From Pseudomonas sp. NKUCC02_KPG (GTDB lineage Bacteria > Pseudomonadota > Gammaproteobacteria > Pseudomonadales > Pseudomonadaceae): a stretch of DNA of 64,000 nt. Location: NCBI RefSeq assembly GCF_019345465.1, contig NZ_JAHKRC010000005.1, positions 273,173-337,172 of the forward strand, written 5' to 3'. Shown here piece by piece: positions 53,927 through 63,120 of this stretch. Numbering within the stretch: the stretch's first letter is position 1; each line of letters opens with the position of its first letter. Below the pieces are notes generated by a model that searched no databases, had not been told where the DNA came from, and was given only the letters and a program-made list of their open reading frames with translations. A program made the translations under genes and the position numbers.

Positions 53927-54013
53927 TGTGGGAGCGGGCTTGCTCGCGATCGGATCAACACGGTTTGCCTGATAAACCGCAGCGCCAGCATCGCGAGCAA
54001 GCCCGCTCCCACA
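53927..54013. repeat. REPIN (paired REP), second copy
   Basis: Perfect 24-nt inverted arms at 53927-53950 and 53990-54013, identical to those at 52631. The spacer has its own small hairpin (CGGTTT/AAACCG) and differs from the first copy. It lies between convergent genes. Confidence 0.92.
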
Positions 54014-54029
54014 TAACGACTTTTCGCCG

Positions 54030-54482
54030 TCAGTCGACCAGGGTGCAGGCCATCACCACCGCATCTTCACGACCACCTACCGCAGGGTAGTAGTCGCGGC
54101 GGCGGCCGATTTCGTTGAAGCCATAGCGCTCATACAACTTGAACGCGGCCGTGTTGCTGTCGCGCAGTTCGAGGAAACATTCACGGGCTTCGTGCTGGTA
54201 GGCAATGGACATCAGGTGCTCAAGCAGCTTGAGTCCCAGGCCTCGGCCCTGGCTTTCGGGCTTGACGGTGATGTTCAGCAAATGAGCTTCGTCGAGGATG
54301 ATTTGCACCACGCCATGCCCCACTTGCTGCTCACCTTCAAACATCAGCCAGATGTGGTACTTGCCCAGACCGTCGAGAAAAATACCTCGGGTCCAGGGAT
54401 GGCTGAAGGCGGCGTATTCAATTTTCAATACGGCATCAAGGTCCGCCTCGGTCATCGGGCGGAACGTTACGGCATCACTCAT
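54030..54482 (-). CDS. rimI: Ribosomal-protein-alanine N-acetyltransferase
   Basis: 150 residues of the GNAT fold. The acetyl-CoA loop is ESQGRGLGLKLLEHL (about residues 78-92), followed by FLELRDSNTAAFKLYERYGFNEIGRRRDYYP. RimI acetylates the N-terminus of ribosomal protein S18. It overlaps the HolD-like gene upstream by 8 nt; the pairing of a HolD gene with rimI is the same as in E. coli. Confidence 0.93.
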   Translation of the reverse strand: MSDAVTFRPMTEADLDAVLKIEYAAFSHPWTRGIFLDGLGKYHIWLMFEGEQQVGHGVVQIILDEAHLLNITVKPESQGRGLGLKLLEHLMSIAYQHEARECFLELRDSNTAAFKLYERYGFNEIGRRRDYYPAVGGREDAVVMACTLVD

Positions 54483-55248
54483 CGTTTTGTTTCCAGCGCG
54501 CCATCAGCTGGCGCATGGCTTGCCACACATCCGCTTTGCGTTGTGGCTCATCCATTAAAAGTTCAAGACCCGGCAACGCCCATGCGCAGCCCAGCCCTTC
54601 GATGTGGAGTTCGCGGTTGAACGCCTGTGCATCGGTCTCACCGGCAAACCGCACGGCCGGCAGCCCCACCAGCCACAAGCAGGCGCACTCGGCCTCTTCG
54701 AGGCGGGCCATGACAAAGCCCTGCACGAATTCGCGTGCAGCCTCAGGCCCCTGATCGACATTGCCACGGCGCAGCAACGGCCAGCGCACCGGCTCACCAA
54801 TGATCTGCGGACTATCGGGCAGCCCCGCCGCGCGCAGCATGTCCTTCAACAATAAATAGGCCGGATCACGACTCTGGAATGCACTGCCTGTGGGTAACTC
54901 CACCAGCACCAGGCATCGCCCGGCACGCAGCAATTGCAAGGCAAAGCGTGGCGGTGGCAGTTGCACGACCTTGGCCGGCACAGGCGCCGATTCAGCCTCA
55001 ACCACGGGTTTGCTGACAGGCCGGCTGACCGAAGGCCGGGGCACTTCGATTTTTGGACGCTGCGAAGGCTTGCCCGGCGCGACCGCAGCCTTGACCACAG
55101 GCCGCGTGATGACAGGCTCGGCCGGTGGTTCGGGAAGTACCAGCAGCTCTGGCCGCGAAGGGGCGGCAAACGGCAGTTCAGTGCGCGGCAACCAGCTGAC
55201 CACTTGCATGGCAGTCAAAAAAGCGCGGCGGCGGGACTCGTTCAACAA
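54475..55248 (-). CDS. HolD-like DNA polymerase III psi subunit candidate
   Basis: 257 residues, possibly starting at TTG 55248 (no ATG is in frame upstream before a stop; an internal ATG is at 55209). A Pro/Val/Lys-rich linker (about 35-110) leads to a C-terminal globular domain with AGRCLVLVELPTGSAF ... LLKDMLRAAG and a run of Trp/Leu. In P. aeruginosa the cryptic psi subunit is encoded directly upstream of rimI, which this gene matches in position and size. The linker explains why such genes are often misread as TonB-like. The call rests mainly on synteny. Confidence 0.68.
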   Translation of the reverse strand: MLNESRRRAFLTAMQVVSWLPRTELPFAAPSRPELLVLPEPPAEPVITRPVVKAAVAPGKPSQRPKIEVPRPSVSRPVSKPVVEAESAPVPAKVVQLPPPRFALQLLRAGRCLVLVELPTGSAFQSRDPAYLLLKDMLRAAGLPDSPQIIGEPVRWPLLRRGNVDQGPEAAREFVQGFVMARLEEAECACLWLVGLPAVRFAGETDAQAFNRELHIEGLGCAWALPGLELLMDEPQRKADVWQAMRQLMARWKQNDE

Positions 55249-55392
55249 AGGTCGGCCATCTGTGGATAACTAAAGAGGGGGGATTCTACCGCCCTTCTGC
55301 CCTTCCCGCCTGCAGTTGATCCGCCAAGTGATGACTCGACCGCACGTTGCAGTACAATCGCGGCCTTTACTTGCCAATTGACTGGCCCTCCC

Positions 55393-56670
55393 ATGATCGA
55401 ACCCAAGCGCGTTTTACGTGCCCTCGCCGAGCACTGGGCACTCCTTGAGCCTTTGTGTGAACACTTCGACCAAGGCACCTTGAGCCTCAACGAACTGCGC
55501 CTGCAACTGGCCGCTCATCAGGTGGACAGCACACCACAAGACATCACCACCGTGCTCGACAGCTGGATCCGTCTGGACATACTGGTGCCAGTCGCAAAAA
55601 GTCCGAACCGCTTCGAGCTCAACGCGCAAATCCACGATTTTCTGGCGTATCTGAGGCACGAACATCGCCTTGGCCTGTGCCTGGAAATCGAAGCTTACCT
55701 GCGCCATCTGGAGCGTTTGGCCGGATATATCCAGGATGCGTTCGACATCCGTGACGGCCATGATCTGGCACGTCAGCTGCGCCTGCTCGACATGCGTGTA
55801 CGTGATGTACTGAAGAAACTGGCGAACGATGAGCAAGCGTTGGTCGCCGTAGCCGAGCGGGCCAAGACCAGTGACCGGCAGATCCCGCTGCGCCAGCGCT
55901 ACGCCGAGGTACTGGCGACATGGGATGAGTATGTCGAACCCATGATTCAACTGGTCAACGCCGACGGCGCTTTTGAGCAAGGCGTACGCAAGGTTGAAAT
56001 CGTGCTGCTGCGCATGCTCAGCGAGCAGCAACGACTCGGCCACCTGGTGGACGACGACATGCTGTTGCGCACCCATGCGCGCATCCTCGAAATGCAGACC
56101 AGCGCCCAGATGACCCTGCGCCATGCCCGTGAACTGCTACTGCCGCTGCGTGAAGAAGCCCGCCGGCATAACGCCGTAACCCGCGGTGCAGCGCTGGCGC
56201 TGGCAGCCATCCGGCGCAAGGGACTGGACGCGGTGCCTCAAGCCTCGATGCCGATGTTCACTCGCCCGCAAAGCACCTTCTTGGGCAGCGCCAGTCAGGT
56301 CGAGGCTTATGTCTATGCCCTGGCCCGCTTCGAGCCCAAACCCGCGAAATTCCCCAAGGCCCATAAAGTCCACCGGGGCGAAACACCCAAGGCCCCGCGC
56401 ACGGTCAAGGAAATGCTCGACCGCTGCAGCGACGCGCTGCCGATGCCGGACTTGATGAACTGGCTGCTGGCACAAGAGCCGGACGGCGACACCGACGAAT
56501 TGCTGTACTGGTTCTCCCGCCTGTCCCGTGAAAAACGCTTCGTGCGCGAACGCCTTGAGCGTCGCGATTACCACACCCACGAACATCGGGTCAGCCTGCG
56601 CTCATTCGCTTTGCTTTCTCACAGCGAAGATGCGACCCAGACCTCTGCGAGCCCCCTGCATGCATCTTGA
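55393..56670 (+). CDS. mksF: MksF, kleisin-type subunit of Mks condensin
   Basis: 425 residues from the ATG at 55393. Starts with a winged-helix-like N-terminus (RVLRALAEHWALLEPLCEHFDQGTLSLNELRLQL), followed by long helices and a C-terminal domain (ELLYWFSRLSREKRFVRERLERRDYHTHEHRV). MksF links the ends of the SMC-like MksB dimer and carries MksE. Gene order mksF-mksE-mksB and overlaps (11 nt and 4 nt) mark a coupled operon. Naming of MksB and MksF varies between databases; here MksF is the kleisin. Confidence 0.87.
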   Translation: MIEPKRVLRALAEHWALLEPLCEHFDQGTLSLNELRLQLAAHQVDSTPQDITTVLDSWIRLDILVPVAKSPNRFELNAQIHDFLAYLRHEHRLGLCLEIEAYLRHLERLAGYIQDAFDIRDGHDLARQLRLLDMRVRDVLKKLANDEQALVAVAERAKTSDRQIPLRQRYAEVLATWDEYVEPMIQLVNADGAFEQGVRKVEIVLLRMLSEQQRLGHLVDDDMLLRTHARILEMQTSAQMTLRHARELLLPLREEARRHNAVTRGAALALAAIRRKGLDAVPQASMPMFTRPQSTFLGSASQVEAYVYALARFEPKPAKFPKAHKVHRGETPKAPRTVKEMLDRCSDALPMPDLMNWLLAQEPDGDTDELLYWFSRLSREKRFVRERLERRDYHTHEHRVSLRSFALLSHSEDATQTSASPLHAS

Positions 56671-57307
56671 TCTTTCTGAACTGTCCCAGCTGGCACCGAT
56701 TTTTCGTGAGCTGTTCAAGGGCTATCACGTCAGTCGCCGGGATCCTGAACTGTACGCGCAACTGTCGAACTTCCAGGATCAATACCGCACGCTGTTCAAA
56801 GCGCTGGGCTTTGAACTGGTGTGTGACACCCGCGGCTTCTATTACTTCGTACCCGAGACCGCCACTGCCCAGGTGAACAAGACCGCACAGCGTCTGGCGC
56901 TGTTCACCTTCATCATCGTCGAGCATCTGGCCGATCAGGGCCGCGACCCGATTGCCGTACTCGACGGAGGCAGCCTGGGCCGCGACGAGTTGCCCGCCTT
57001 GCTTGAAAAGTACCGCGACCTGTTTGTACAGGCCGAAGTCACCACCCATGAAGAGCTGGAAGAAAAGATCATGCGCCGCATGACCCAGCTCGGCTTTGCC
57101 AGTGAAGAACCCGGCATCTACCGCTTTCTGCCACCGATGCACCGGTTTCTGGATGTGTGCCTGTCGGTGCAGCAAGACCGTGATCTGGCAGCCAGCCTGC
57201 ACAGCATCTTGCCTTTGCCGACACCGGTTCTGGTCGATGACGACATTGACGACGAAGCGGCTCTGGCCCGCGCCATCGCGGATGAACAACAGGAGATGGA
57301 CGCATGA
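56660..57307 (+). CDS. mksE: MksE, accessory subunit of Mks condensin
   Basis: 215 residues from the ATG at 56660, overlapping the end of mksF by 11 nt. Two winged-helix-like units are suggested (LSELSQLAPIFRELFKGYHVSRRDPELYAQLS and ELEEKIMRRMTQLGFASEEPGIYRFLPPMHRFLD). The C-terminus is acidic (DDDIDDEAAL). It binds MksF and regulates DNA binding. Overlaps mksB by ATGA. Confidence 0.87.
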   Translation: MHLDLSELSQLAPIFRELFKGYHVSRRDPELYAQLSNFQDQYRTLFKALGFELVCDTRGFYYFVPETATAQVNKTAQRLALFTFIIVEHLADQGRDPIAVLDGGSLGRDELPALLEKYRDLFVQAEVTTHEELEEKIMRRMTQLGFASEEPGIYRFLPPMHRFLDVCLSVQQDRDLAASLHSILPLPTPVLVDDDIDDEAALARAIADEQQEMDA

Positions 57308-60144
57308 GCCAGGAACGCTACGGCATACGCCGCTTTGCCTTGCTGAACACCGCCGGATACAGCCTGGGCCTGTTCCCGCTGGAACATCCGCTGTCGGTAT
57401 ACGGGGCGAACAACCTCGGTAAATCCGCATCGATCAACGCTTTGCAGTTCCCGATTCTGGCGCGCATGTCAGACATGAGCTTCGGTAAATACAGCCTGGA
57501 GCAATCGCGGCGCTTCTACTTTGCCTCTGATACCAGCTACATCCTGGTCGAAGTCTCACTGCCCCACGGTCCCCATGTGATCGGTGTGGTGGGACGCGGG
57601 CCCGGCGGTGGCTTCGGGCACCAGTTTTTCGCCTATGCGGGCAAGCTGGACCTGGCTCACTACCAAAAAGACGACACCTGCCTGCGTCAGAAAGAACTGT
57701 TCAATAACCTTGAGCGCAATGGCCTCAAAGCCTACGAACTCAAGCCTGATGAACTACGTCGTTTGCTGGTGGGTGGGCATACCTCTATTCCGCTGGATCT
57801 GACACTGATCCCCCTGCGCTCCACAAGTGAACAGAGCCTCAAAACGTTCCGCGCACTGTTTATCAACCTGCTGCACATGCGCGAAATCACCGCTGCCAAG
57901 CTCAAGCAGCTGTTTCTCGATGCGTTTGAACACAGTCTGCGCTCGGGCAGCGTTGACTACATCGCAGCGTGTGAAGAGGCTTTCCGCGATGTGCGACGCA
58001 TGGAGCAGGACTACAACGCACTGGTCGGCGCCGGGCCCTTGGTTGAGTCACTGGCTGCCGGCGTTCGTCAGCGCGACCTGTTGCGCGGCAAGCTGCATCG
58101 CCTCTCGCCGCTGCTGGACTCGTTGCTCGGCACCTGGCAGGACTACGCCGGGGCTCGCAAGGAGGAGCTGCTGATTCAGTCCGAGCACTACCGCAACGAG
58201 CAGGACGCCTTGCAAAACGATCAGCGCAGCAGCACCCAGGAGCTGATGCGCCTGGAGCGGGAAATCGCCGGCATTCAACGCTGGCTGGGCGAGTTGTCGG
58301 TGCTCAAGCACCGCTTTGCCCTGGTTGACGACGTGAAGGTACTGGAGCAGCAACTGCTGAGTGCCAAGGACGCCCATGACGAACTGGCAGGCGCGCTGGC
58401 GCAATCACGTCAGTTCAGTGCCGAGGATCTGGACGAGCGTCTGCGCGACCTGGAAAAACGCCTCAAGTCCGTCAAACAACAACTCGATCACGCCGATAAC
58501 AACAGTTATGCCCGCCTGCGCGAAGAATTTTCGCAGCAGGATGTGGAGCGCCTGATGCGCCTGTTCAACAGCGCCCTGTTCAGCTTGCCGTTGGGCGAGC
58601 ACGGGATTGCGCTGGATGACAGCGATGCCTGGGTCAAGTCGCTGGAATTGATTCTCGACGGCTTCAAGGGCGAGCGCTTTGAGGCCCCGGGCCTGTCCAT
58701 CGACCTCAGCCACATTGAGCCTCCTGCCCTGCAGGCGCTGGCTGACCGGGCGGCATTGCGCGAGCAGAGAGAGCGTCTGGAAAAAGAACTCAAGCAACTG
58801 AAAACCCAGCAAGCCGTCACTTCGGATCGCGCCGCGAGCAAAACCGAAGCCGAGTCGTTGTATCAGCAAGTGCTGGATGCGCAGAAGGCCCTTGAAGACT
58901 TCCGCCGTAGTCAGACGCTGGGTGCCGAGGAAGGCGAAAAGCTTGAGCAACTGGCCCAGGCCGAAGCCGCGCAAGACGAGCTGAAGCGCTCCAGCGATGC
59001 CTTTACCGAGCGCGTGCAGCAATTGTCTGCCAAGTTGCAGTTGGTCGGGCGCCAGATCGGTGACATGGAAGCCAAGCAGCGAACCCTGGATGACAGCTTG
59101 CGTCGACGCCAGTTACTGCCCGCTGACTTGCCCTTCGGTACGCCGTTTATGGACCCGGTCGATGATTCGATGGACAACCTGCTGCCATTGCTCAACGACT
59201 ATCAGGACAGCTGGCAGGGCTTGTTGCGCTGCGATGGCCAGATCGAAGCCCTGTATGCGCAGGTGCGCCTCAAAGGCGTGGCCAAGTTCGACAGCGAAGA
59301 CGATATGGAGCGGCGCCTGCAGTTGTTGATCAACGCTTACGCACACCGCACCGAAGAAGCGTTGACCCTGGGCAAGGCGCGCCGGGCGGCAGTGACTGAC
59401 ATCGCCCGTACACTGCGTAACATCCGCAGCGACTACGACAGCCTTGAGCATCAACTGGCGCTGTTCAACCGCGAGATCAACAAGCGCCAGGTGTCCAACC
59501 TCAAGAGCTTCCGCATTGTGCTGGCCCCCAACAAGGAGGCGCTCAAGCATATCGATCAGATTATCCACAGCGCCGGTCAGTACGAAGAAGGCGAAACCCT
59601 GTCGGTGTTCGACCTCAGCCAGAGTGCCGAGCAGGACAACAAGAACGAAGAGGCCAAGGAATATCTGGCGCGACTGGTAGCAGCCAACCACAACCAGTTG
59701 GGGCTCAAGGACTTGTTTGAGCTGGCGTTCGAGATCACCAAGGTCAATGGCCAGCCGGTGATCCATACCGATATCGACGGGGCGGCATCCAACGGTACGA
59801 CCATGACGATCAAGGCGCTGACCAACATGTATTTGTTGCTGCACTTGATGGATCGCGATCAAGCGGGCCGTATCCGCTTGCCGTACTACCTGGACGAAGC
59901 CGCGGACATTGACGAGAAAAACCAGACTGCCTTGTTGGAAACCAGCTTGCAGCTGGGCTTCGTGCCAATTCTGGCCAGCGTGAAACCCCAGGTCTGCGCC
60001 CATGTGGCAATTGACCTTGAAGGCGGTAGCGGGCCTAACGGGATTTACATCGATGAAGACGACTGGAAGTACATTCGTCGCCATGATGAGGTCAAGCCTG
60101 ATGCGGTGGCCGCTGTGCAAGAGCCTGAACTGGATGAAGTCTGA
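57304..60144 (+). CDS. mksB: MksB, SMC-like ATPase of Mks condensin
   Basis: 946 residues. Walker A is GANNLGKS (34-41); two coiled-coil arms extend between about 220 and 720 with a short hinge region; the C-terminal head has the Walker B segment LPYYLDEAADIDEK. MksB forms the MukB-like dimer that condenses the chromosome. Downstream of its stop comes a terminator and then pqiB on the other strand. No mksG gene is attached, so this is the three-gene chromosomal type rather than the four-gene plasmid-defence (Wadjet) type. Confidence 0.93.
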   Translation: MSQERYGIRRFALLNTAGYSLGLFPLEHPLSVYGANNLGKSASINALQFPILARMSDMSFGKYSLEQSRRFYFASDTSYILVEVSLPHGPHVIGVVGRGPGGGFGHQFFAYAGKLDLAHYQKDDTCLRQKELFNNLERNGLKAYELKPDELRRLLVGGHTSIPLDLTLIPLRSTSEQSLKTFRALFINLLHMREITAAKLKQLFLDAFEHSLRSGSVDYIAACEEAFRDVRRMEQDYNALVGAGPLVESLAAGVRQRDLLRGKLHRLSPLLDSLLGTWQDYAGARKEELLIQSEHYRNEQDALQNDQRSSTQELMRLEREIAGIQRWLGELSVLKHRFALVDDVKVLEQQLLSAKDAHDELAGALAQSRQFSAEDLDERLRDLEKRLKSVKQQLDHADNNSYARLREEFSQQDVERLMRLFNSALFSLPLGEHGIALDDSDAWVKSLELILDGFKGERFEAPGLSIDLSHIEPPALQALADRAALREQRERLEKELKQLKTQQAVTSDRAASKTEAESLYQQVLDAQKALEDFRRSQTLGAEEGEKLEQLAQAEAAQDELKRSSDAFTERVQQLSAKLQLVGRQIGDMEAKQRTLDDSLRRRQLLPADLPFGTPFMDPVDDSMDNLLPLLNDYQDSWQGLLRCDGQIEALYAQVRLKGVAKFDSEDDMERRLQLLINAYAHRTEEALTLGKARRAAVTDIARTLRNIRSDYDSLEHQLALFNREINKRQVSNLKSFRIVLAPNKEALKHIDQIIHSAGQYEEGETLSVFDLSQSAEQDNKNEEAKEYLARLVAANHNQLGLKDLFELAFEITKVNGQPVIHTDIDGAASNGTTMTIKALTNMYLLLHLMDRDQAGRIRLPYYLDEAADIDEKNQTALLETSLQLGFVPILASVKPQVCAHVAIDLEGGSGPNGIYIDEDDWKYIRRHDEVKPDAVAAVQEPELDEV

Positions 60145-60161
60145 GGCTCAATTCTGGACAT

Positions 60162-60195
60162 AAAAAAACCGCGATCACTGATCGCGGTTTTTTTT
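60162..60195. terminator. Bidirectional terminator between mksB and pqiB
   Basis: ACCGCGATCA and TGATCGCGGT form a near-perfect stem, flanked by an A run on the left and a T run on the right. It lies 17 nt after the mksB stop and 6 nt before the pqiB stop, so it can serve both convergent genes. Confidence 0.93.
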
Positions 60196-60200
60196 GGTGC

Positions 60201-62504
60201 TTATTTGCCTAGCTGGATCTTCGGCGCCCATTGCAGCCACTCGTCTTCGAACTTGTCGAAGAGCGGGAAGGTTTGCTCGGGGCGGGCCTGATTACCCATC
60301 TTGTCATCACCCGGGGTAGCGAAGGCAATCCCACCCTGGACCAGGGTTTCCAGGGACTCGGTACGAATCGTTGCCCCTTTGAACAGGCCGAAGTCGACTC
60401 CGAAACCGCTGGTATTCCAGAAGCGGCTACCGGTGCGTACCAACGGCGCGTAACGGGGCTCGATCAGGATGTGTACCAGCACGCGATCAGCGGTGCTACC
60501 CAGCTCATAGCCCGTCACCTTGCCCACGGTGACTTCGCGGTAGGTAACAGGCACGCCCTCTTTGAGCGAGCCACGGCGGGCAGCGCTCAAAACAAGGCTC
60601 AATCCGGCCTGGGGAACGGCAGCATCCGGTGCCTGCTCCAGCGCTACAAAGCTGGTCTGGCGGCCCAGTTGCTTGATTGCGGGCAGCACTTCCAGGTACT
60701 GGCCTGTGACCAGGGTTTCGAGGTTCGCCGTTTTCATCAGCCCCAGCTCTGGCTTGACCACCCAGAACTGGCTGCCGACCCGCGCAATGCGCTCCGGGAC
60801 TTCGGTAATGCGCGCCTTGAGCATGACCGATTGCAAATCCTGGCTCAGGTCGACGCTTTCGATCTTGCCCACATCCAGCCCCTTGAAACGAATAGGCGTG
60901 CCCTCTCGCAGCCCATCGGCACGAGCCACCTTGATCGTAACGGCTACACCCTGCTGCATCGCGGCATCACGGTCAGTAAACAGGCGGAAGCGCGGGATCC
61001 GTTTTTGCAGCGGCGCGGTGGCCTCTGGGGTTTCAAAAGCAATCCCGCCAGCCATCAGGCTTTGCAAGGATTCACTCTTGACCTGAATCCCGCCGGTCAG
61101 GCCGCCGGTGAGCGTGATACCGCTGGCATTCCAGAAGCGGGTCGAGGCGTTGACCAGGTTTTCGTATTCCTTCTCGATATGTACCCCAATCACGAGCTGC
61201 TTTTTCGTGCGAGAGAACTGATAGCTCTGCACCGAACCGACTTTAACCTGCTTGTAGAGAATCGGGCTGCCAACATCCAGCGAACCCAGGTTCTCGGTAA
61301 AGAGCACCATGTGCAGGCCCGGCGAGCGCAGGTCCAGCGGTGGCGCTTTTGGTCGTGCGACAAATTCACGCTCGGGGGTGCTGCCCTTGTCACCCGGACG
61401 AATGGCGATGTAGTTACCCTTTACCAATGCCTCCAGCCCGGTGATACCGGCCAGGGAGATCGACGGCTTGACCACCCAGAACTGAGTCCCTTGCACCAGG
61501 TAGTCTTCGGCCAACGGGTCGAGGGTCAGCTCGGCGCTAGCGCTGGTCAGGTCCGGATCGACCTTGAGGCCCTTGAGGCTACCGACCTGTATGCCTTTGT
61601 ACATGACAGGTGTGCGACCCGCCTGCAGGCCCTCGAAGTCGCTGAGCTTAACTTTGACCTTGATCCCGGCCTGTGCGGCATCGAAGTCCTCATAGAGCCT
61701 GAACGGCAGGTTCGAGTCGGTAGGCGGGCTGTCTTTGCGGTTTTCAGGAGTTGCGAACGCAATACCACCCGCGACGATGCTGGCAAGGGATTCACTGCGC
61801 AGCTTCACACCTGACAGGTTGGCGTCGATGCTGATGCCACTGGCATTCCAGAAACGCGTGTGTTTGCGCACCAGATTGGCGTAGGTAGGCTCGATAAAGA
61901 CTTTGATTTCTACCGTACTCTGGTCTTCCGAGAGCACGTAGCTTTTGATCTGGCCGACCTGGATTTGCTTATAGAAAACCGGGCTGCCACGGTTCAGCGA
62001 GCCGAGACGGTCAGCCTTGAGGGTCAGGTGAAGGCCGGGCACGGCATCTGACAGGGGCGGCTCTTGCGACAGTGCCTTGAACTTGCGCGCAGGTTCTCCA
62101 TCGGAAGGACTCACGGCGATGTAGTTACCCGAGACCAGGGTTTCGAGCCCCGTGATACCGGCCAATGACACGCTGGGCTTGACCAGCCAGAAGCGGGTAT
62201 TGGTCTTCAGGTATTGCTCGACGTCCTTGTCCATCTCGACCGTGGCAATTACACCCTTGTTCGGACCGTCTTCATCCAGGGCCAGGGTCTTGACCTTGCC
62301 CACAGGCATGCCTTTGTAGACCACTTCGGTCTTGTTGGCGACGATGCCTTCGCCACTTTCAAAGCGCACTTGAATATCGATGCCGGTTTGGCTGTAGGCA
62401 CGCCACCCCAGCCAGCCACCAATGATCAGGGCAATAAGCGGGAGGATCCAGATCGCCGACCAGTTCGAAGCCGGGCGGGTTTTAGCGGTAGGCAAGTCAC
62501 TCAT
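60201..62504 (-). CDS. pqiB: PqiB-type MCE intermembrane transport protein with six MCE domains
   Basis: 767 residues: one N-terminal transmembrane helix (WSAIWILPLIALIIGGWLGW) followed by six MCE-like units. Each begins with a strand like GIDIQVRFESGEGIVANKTEV, LHLTLKADRLGSLNRGSPV, AGIKVKVKLSDFEGLQAG, LHMVLFTENLGSLDVGSPI, QGVAVTIKVARADGLREGTPI, or LSLVLSAARRGSLKEGVPV. Such proteins form a tube across the periplasm for phospholipid movement. E. coli PqiB has three MCE units and LetB seven; this one is intermediate. Its 5' end overlaps the preceding PqiA-like gene by 8 nt. Confidence 0.9.
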   Translation of the reverse strand: MSDLPTAKTRPASNWSAIWILPLIALIIGGWLGWRAYSQTGIDIQVRFESGEGIVANKTEVVYKGMPVGKVKTLALDEDGPNKGVIATVEMDKDVEQYLKTNTRFWLVKPSVSLAGITGLETLVSGNYIAVSPSDGEPARKFKALSQEPPLSDAVPGLHLTLKADRLGSLNRGSPVFYKQIQVGQIKSYVLSEDQSTVEIKVFIEPTYANLVRKHTRFWNASGISIDANLSGVKLRSESLASIVAGGIAFATPENRKDSPPTDSNLPFRLYEDFDAAQAGIKVKVKLSDFEGLQAGRTPVMYKGIQVGSLKGLKVDPDLTSASAELTLDPLAEDYLVQGTQFWVVKPSISLAGITGLEALVKGNYIAIRPGDKGSTPEREFVARPKAPPLDLRSPGLHMVLFTENLGSLDVGSPILYKQVKVGSVQSYQFSRTKKQLVIGVHIEKEYENLVNASTRFWNASGITLTGGLTGGIQVKSESLQSLMAGGIAFETPEATAPLQKRIPRFRLFTDRDAAMQQGVAVTIKVARADGLREGTPIRFKGLDVGKIESVDLSQDLQSVMLKARITEVPERIARVGSQFWVVKPELGLMKTANLETLVTGQYLEVLPAIKQLGRQTSFVALEQAPDAAVPQAGLSLVLSAARRGSLKEGVPVTYREVTVGKVTGYELGSTADRVLVHILIEPRYAPLVRTGSRFWNTSGFGVDFGLFKGATIRTESLETLVQGGIAFATPGDDKMGNQARPEQTFPLFDKFEDEWLQWAPKIQLGK

Positions 62505-63120
62505 GGTCGTCGTCCGACTCCGTATTGTCCCAAATCAGTCGGGGATCAAAAGTTACAGCTGCAAGCATCGTCAGCACCACCACACTGGCAAAAGCCACCG
62601 CGCCCAGATTGGCCTCGATGCTGGCTATGCGTCCAAAGTTCACCACGGCCACCAAAATGGCGATGACGAAAATATCCAACATTGACCAACGGCCAATGAA
62701 CTCAATAAAGCGATACATGATGATACGTTGCCGCGCAGACAACGGTTGATGGCGCTGCACGGAAAACAACAGCAAGGCAATGCCGACCAGCTTGAAAGTG
62801 GGCACCAGGATACTTGCCACAAACACCACGGCCGCAATCGGAATCATGCCGTGCTGCACCAGTTCGATGACACCCGCCATGATAGTGCTCGGGGAGCCTT
62901 GGCCCAATGAATTGACGGTCATGATCGGCAGCAGGTTGGCCGGAATGTAGAGAATGGCCGAGGTCAGCAGTAATGCCCAGGTGCGCATCAGGCTGTCAGG
63001 GCGACGCGCATGGACCAGTGCGCCGCAGCGAGTACAGGTCTGCTCGTCGGTTTCGGGGTCTTGCCTGTTGAGTTCGTGACACTCGCCACAGATCAAGATA
63101 CCCGCATCAATCGCCCGCAT
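62497..63120 (-). CDS. pqiA: PqiA/LetA-family inner-membrane protein, second of two
   Basis: 207 residues from the ATG at 63120; GGGGAGG directly touches the ATG at 63126 but is 6-7 nt before 63120, so the latter is preferred. An N-terminal zinc-ribbon-like CGECHELNRQDPETDEQTCTRCG is followed by four membrane spans. Canonical PqiA or LetA has two such halves in one chain; here each is a separate gene. It overlaps pqiB by 8 nt and the upstream PqiA-like gene by 14 nt. Confidence 0.85.
   Translation of the reverse strand: MRAIDAGILICGECHELNRQDPETDEQTCTRCGALVHARRPDSLMRTWALLLTSAILYIPANLLPIMTVNSLGQGSPSTIMAGVIELVQHGMIPIAAVVFVASILVPTFKLVGIALLLFSVQRHQPLSARQRIIMYRFIEFIGRWSMLDIFVIAILVAVVNFGRIASIEANLGAVAFASVVVLTMLAAVTFDPRLIWDNTESDDDHE

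Noticed and set aside
60231..61814. 527-residue open frame antisense to pqiB
   Set aside because: It mirrors the repeated MCE domains of pqiB on the other strand and has no independent features.
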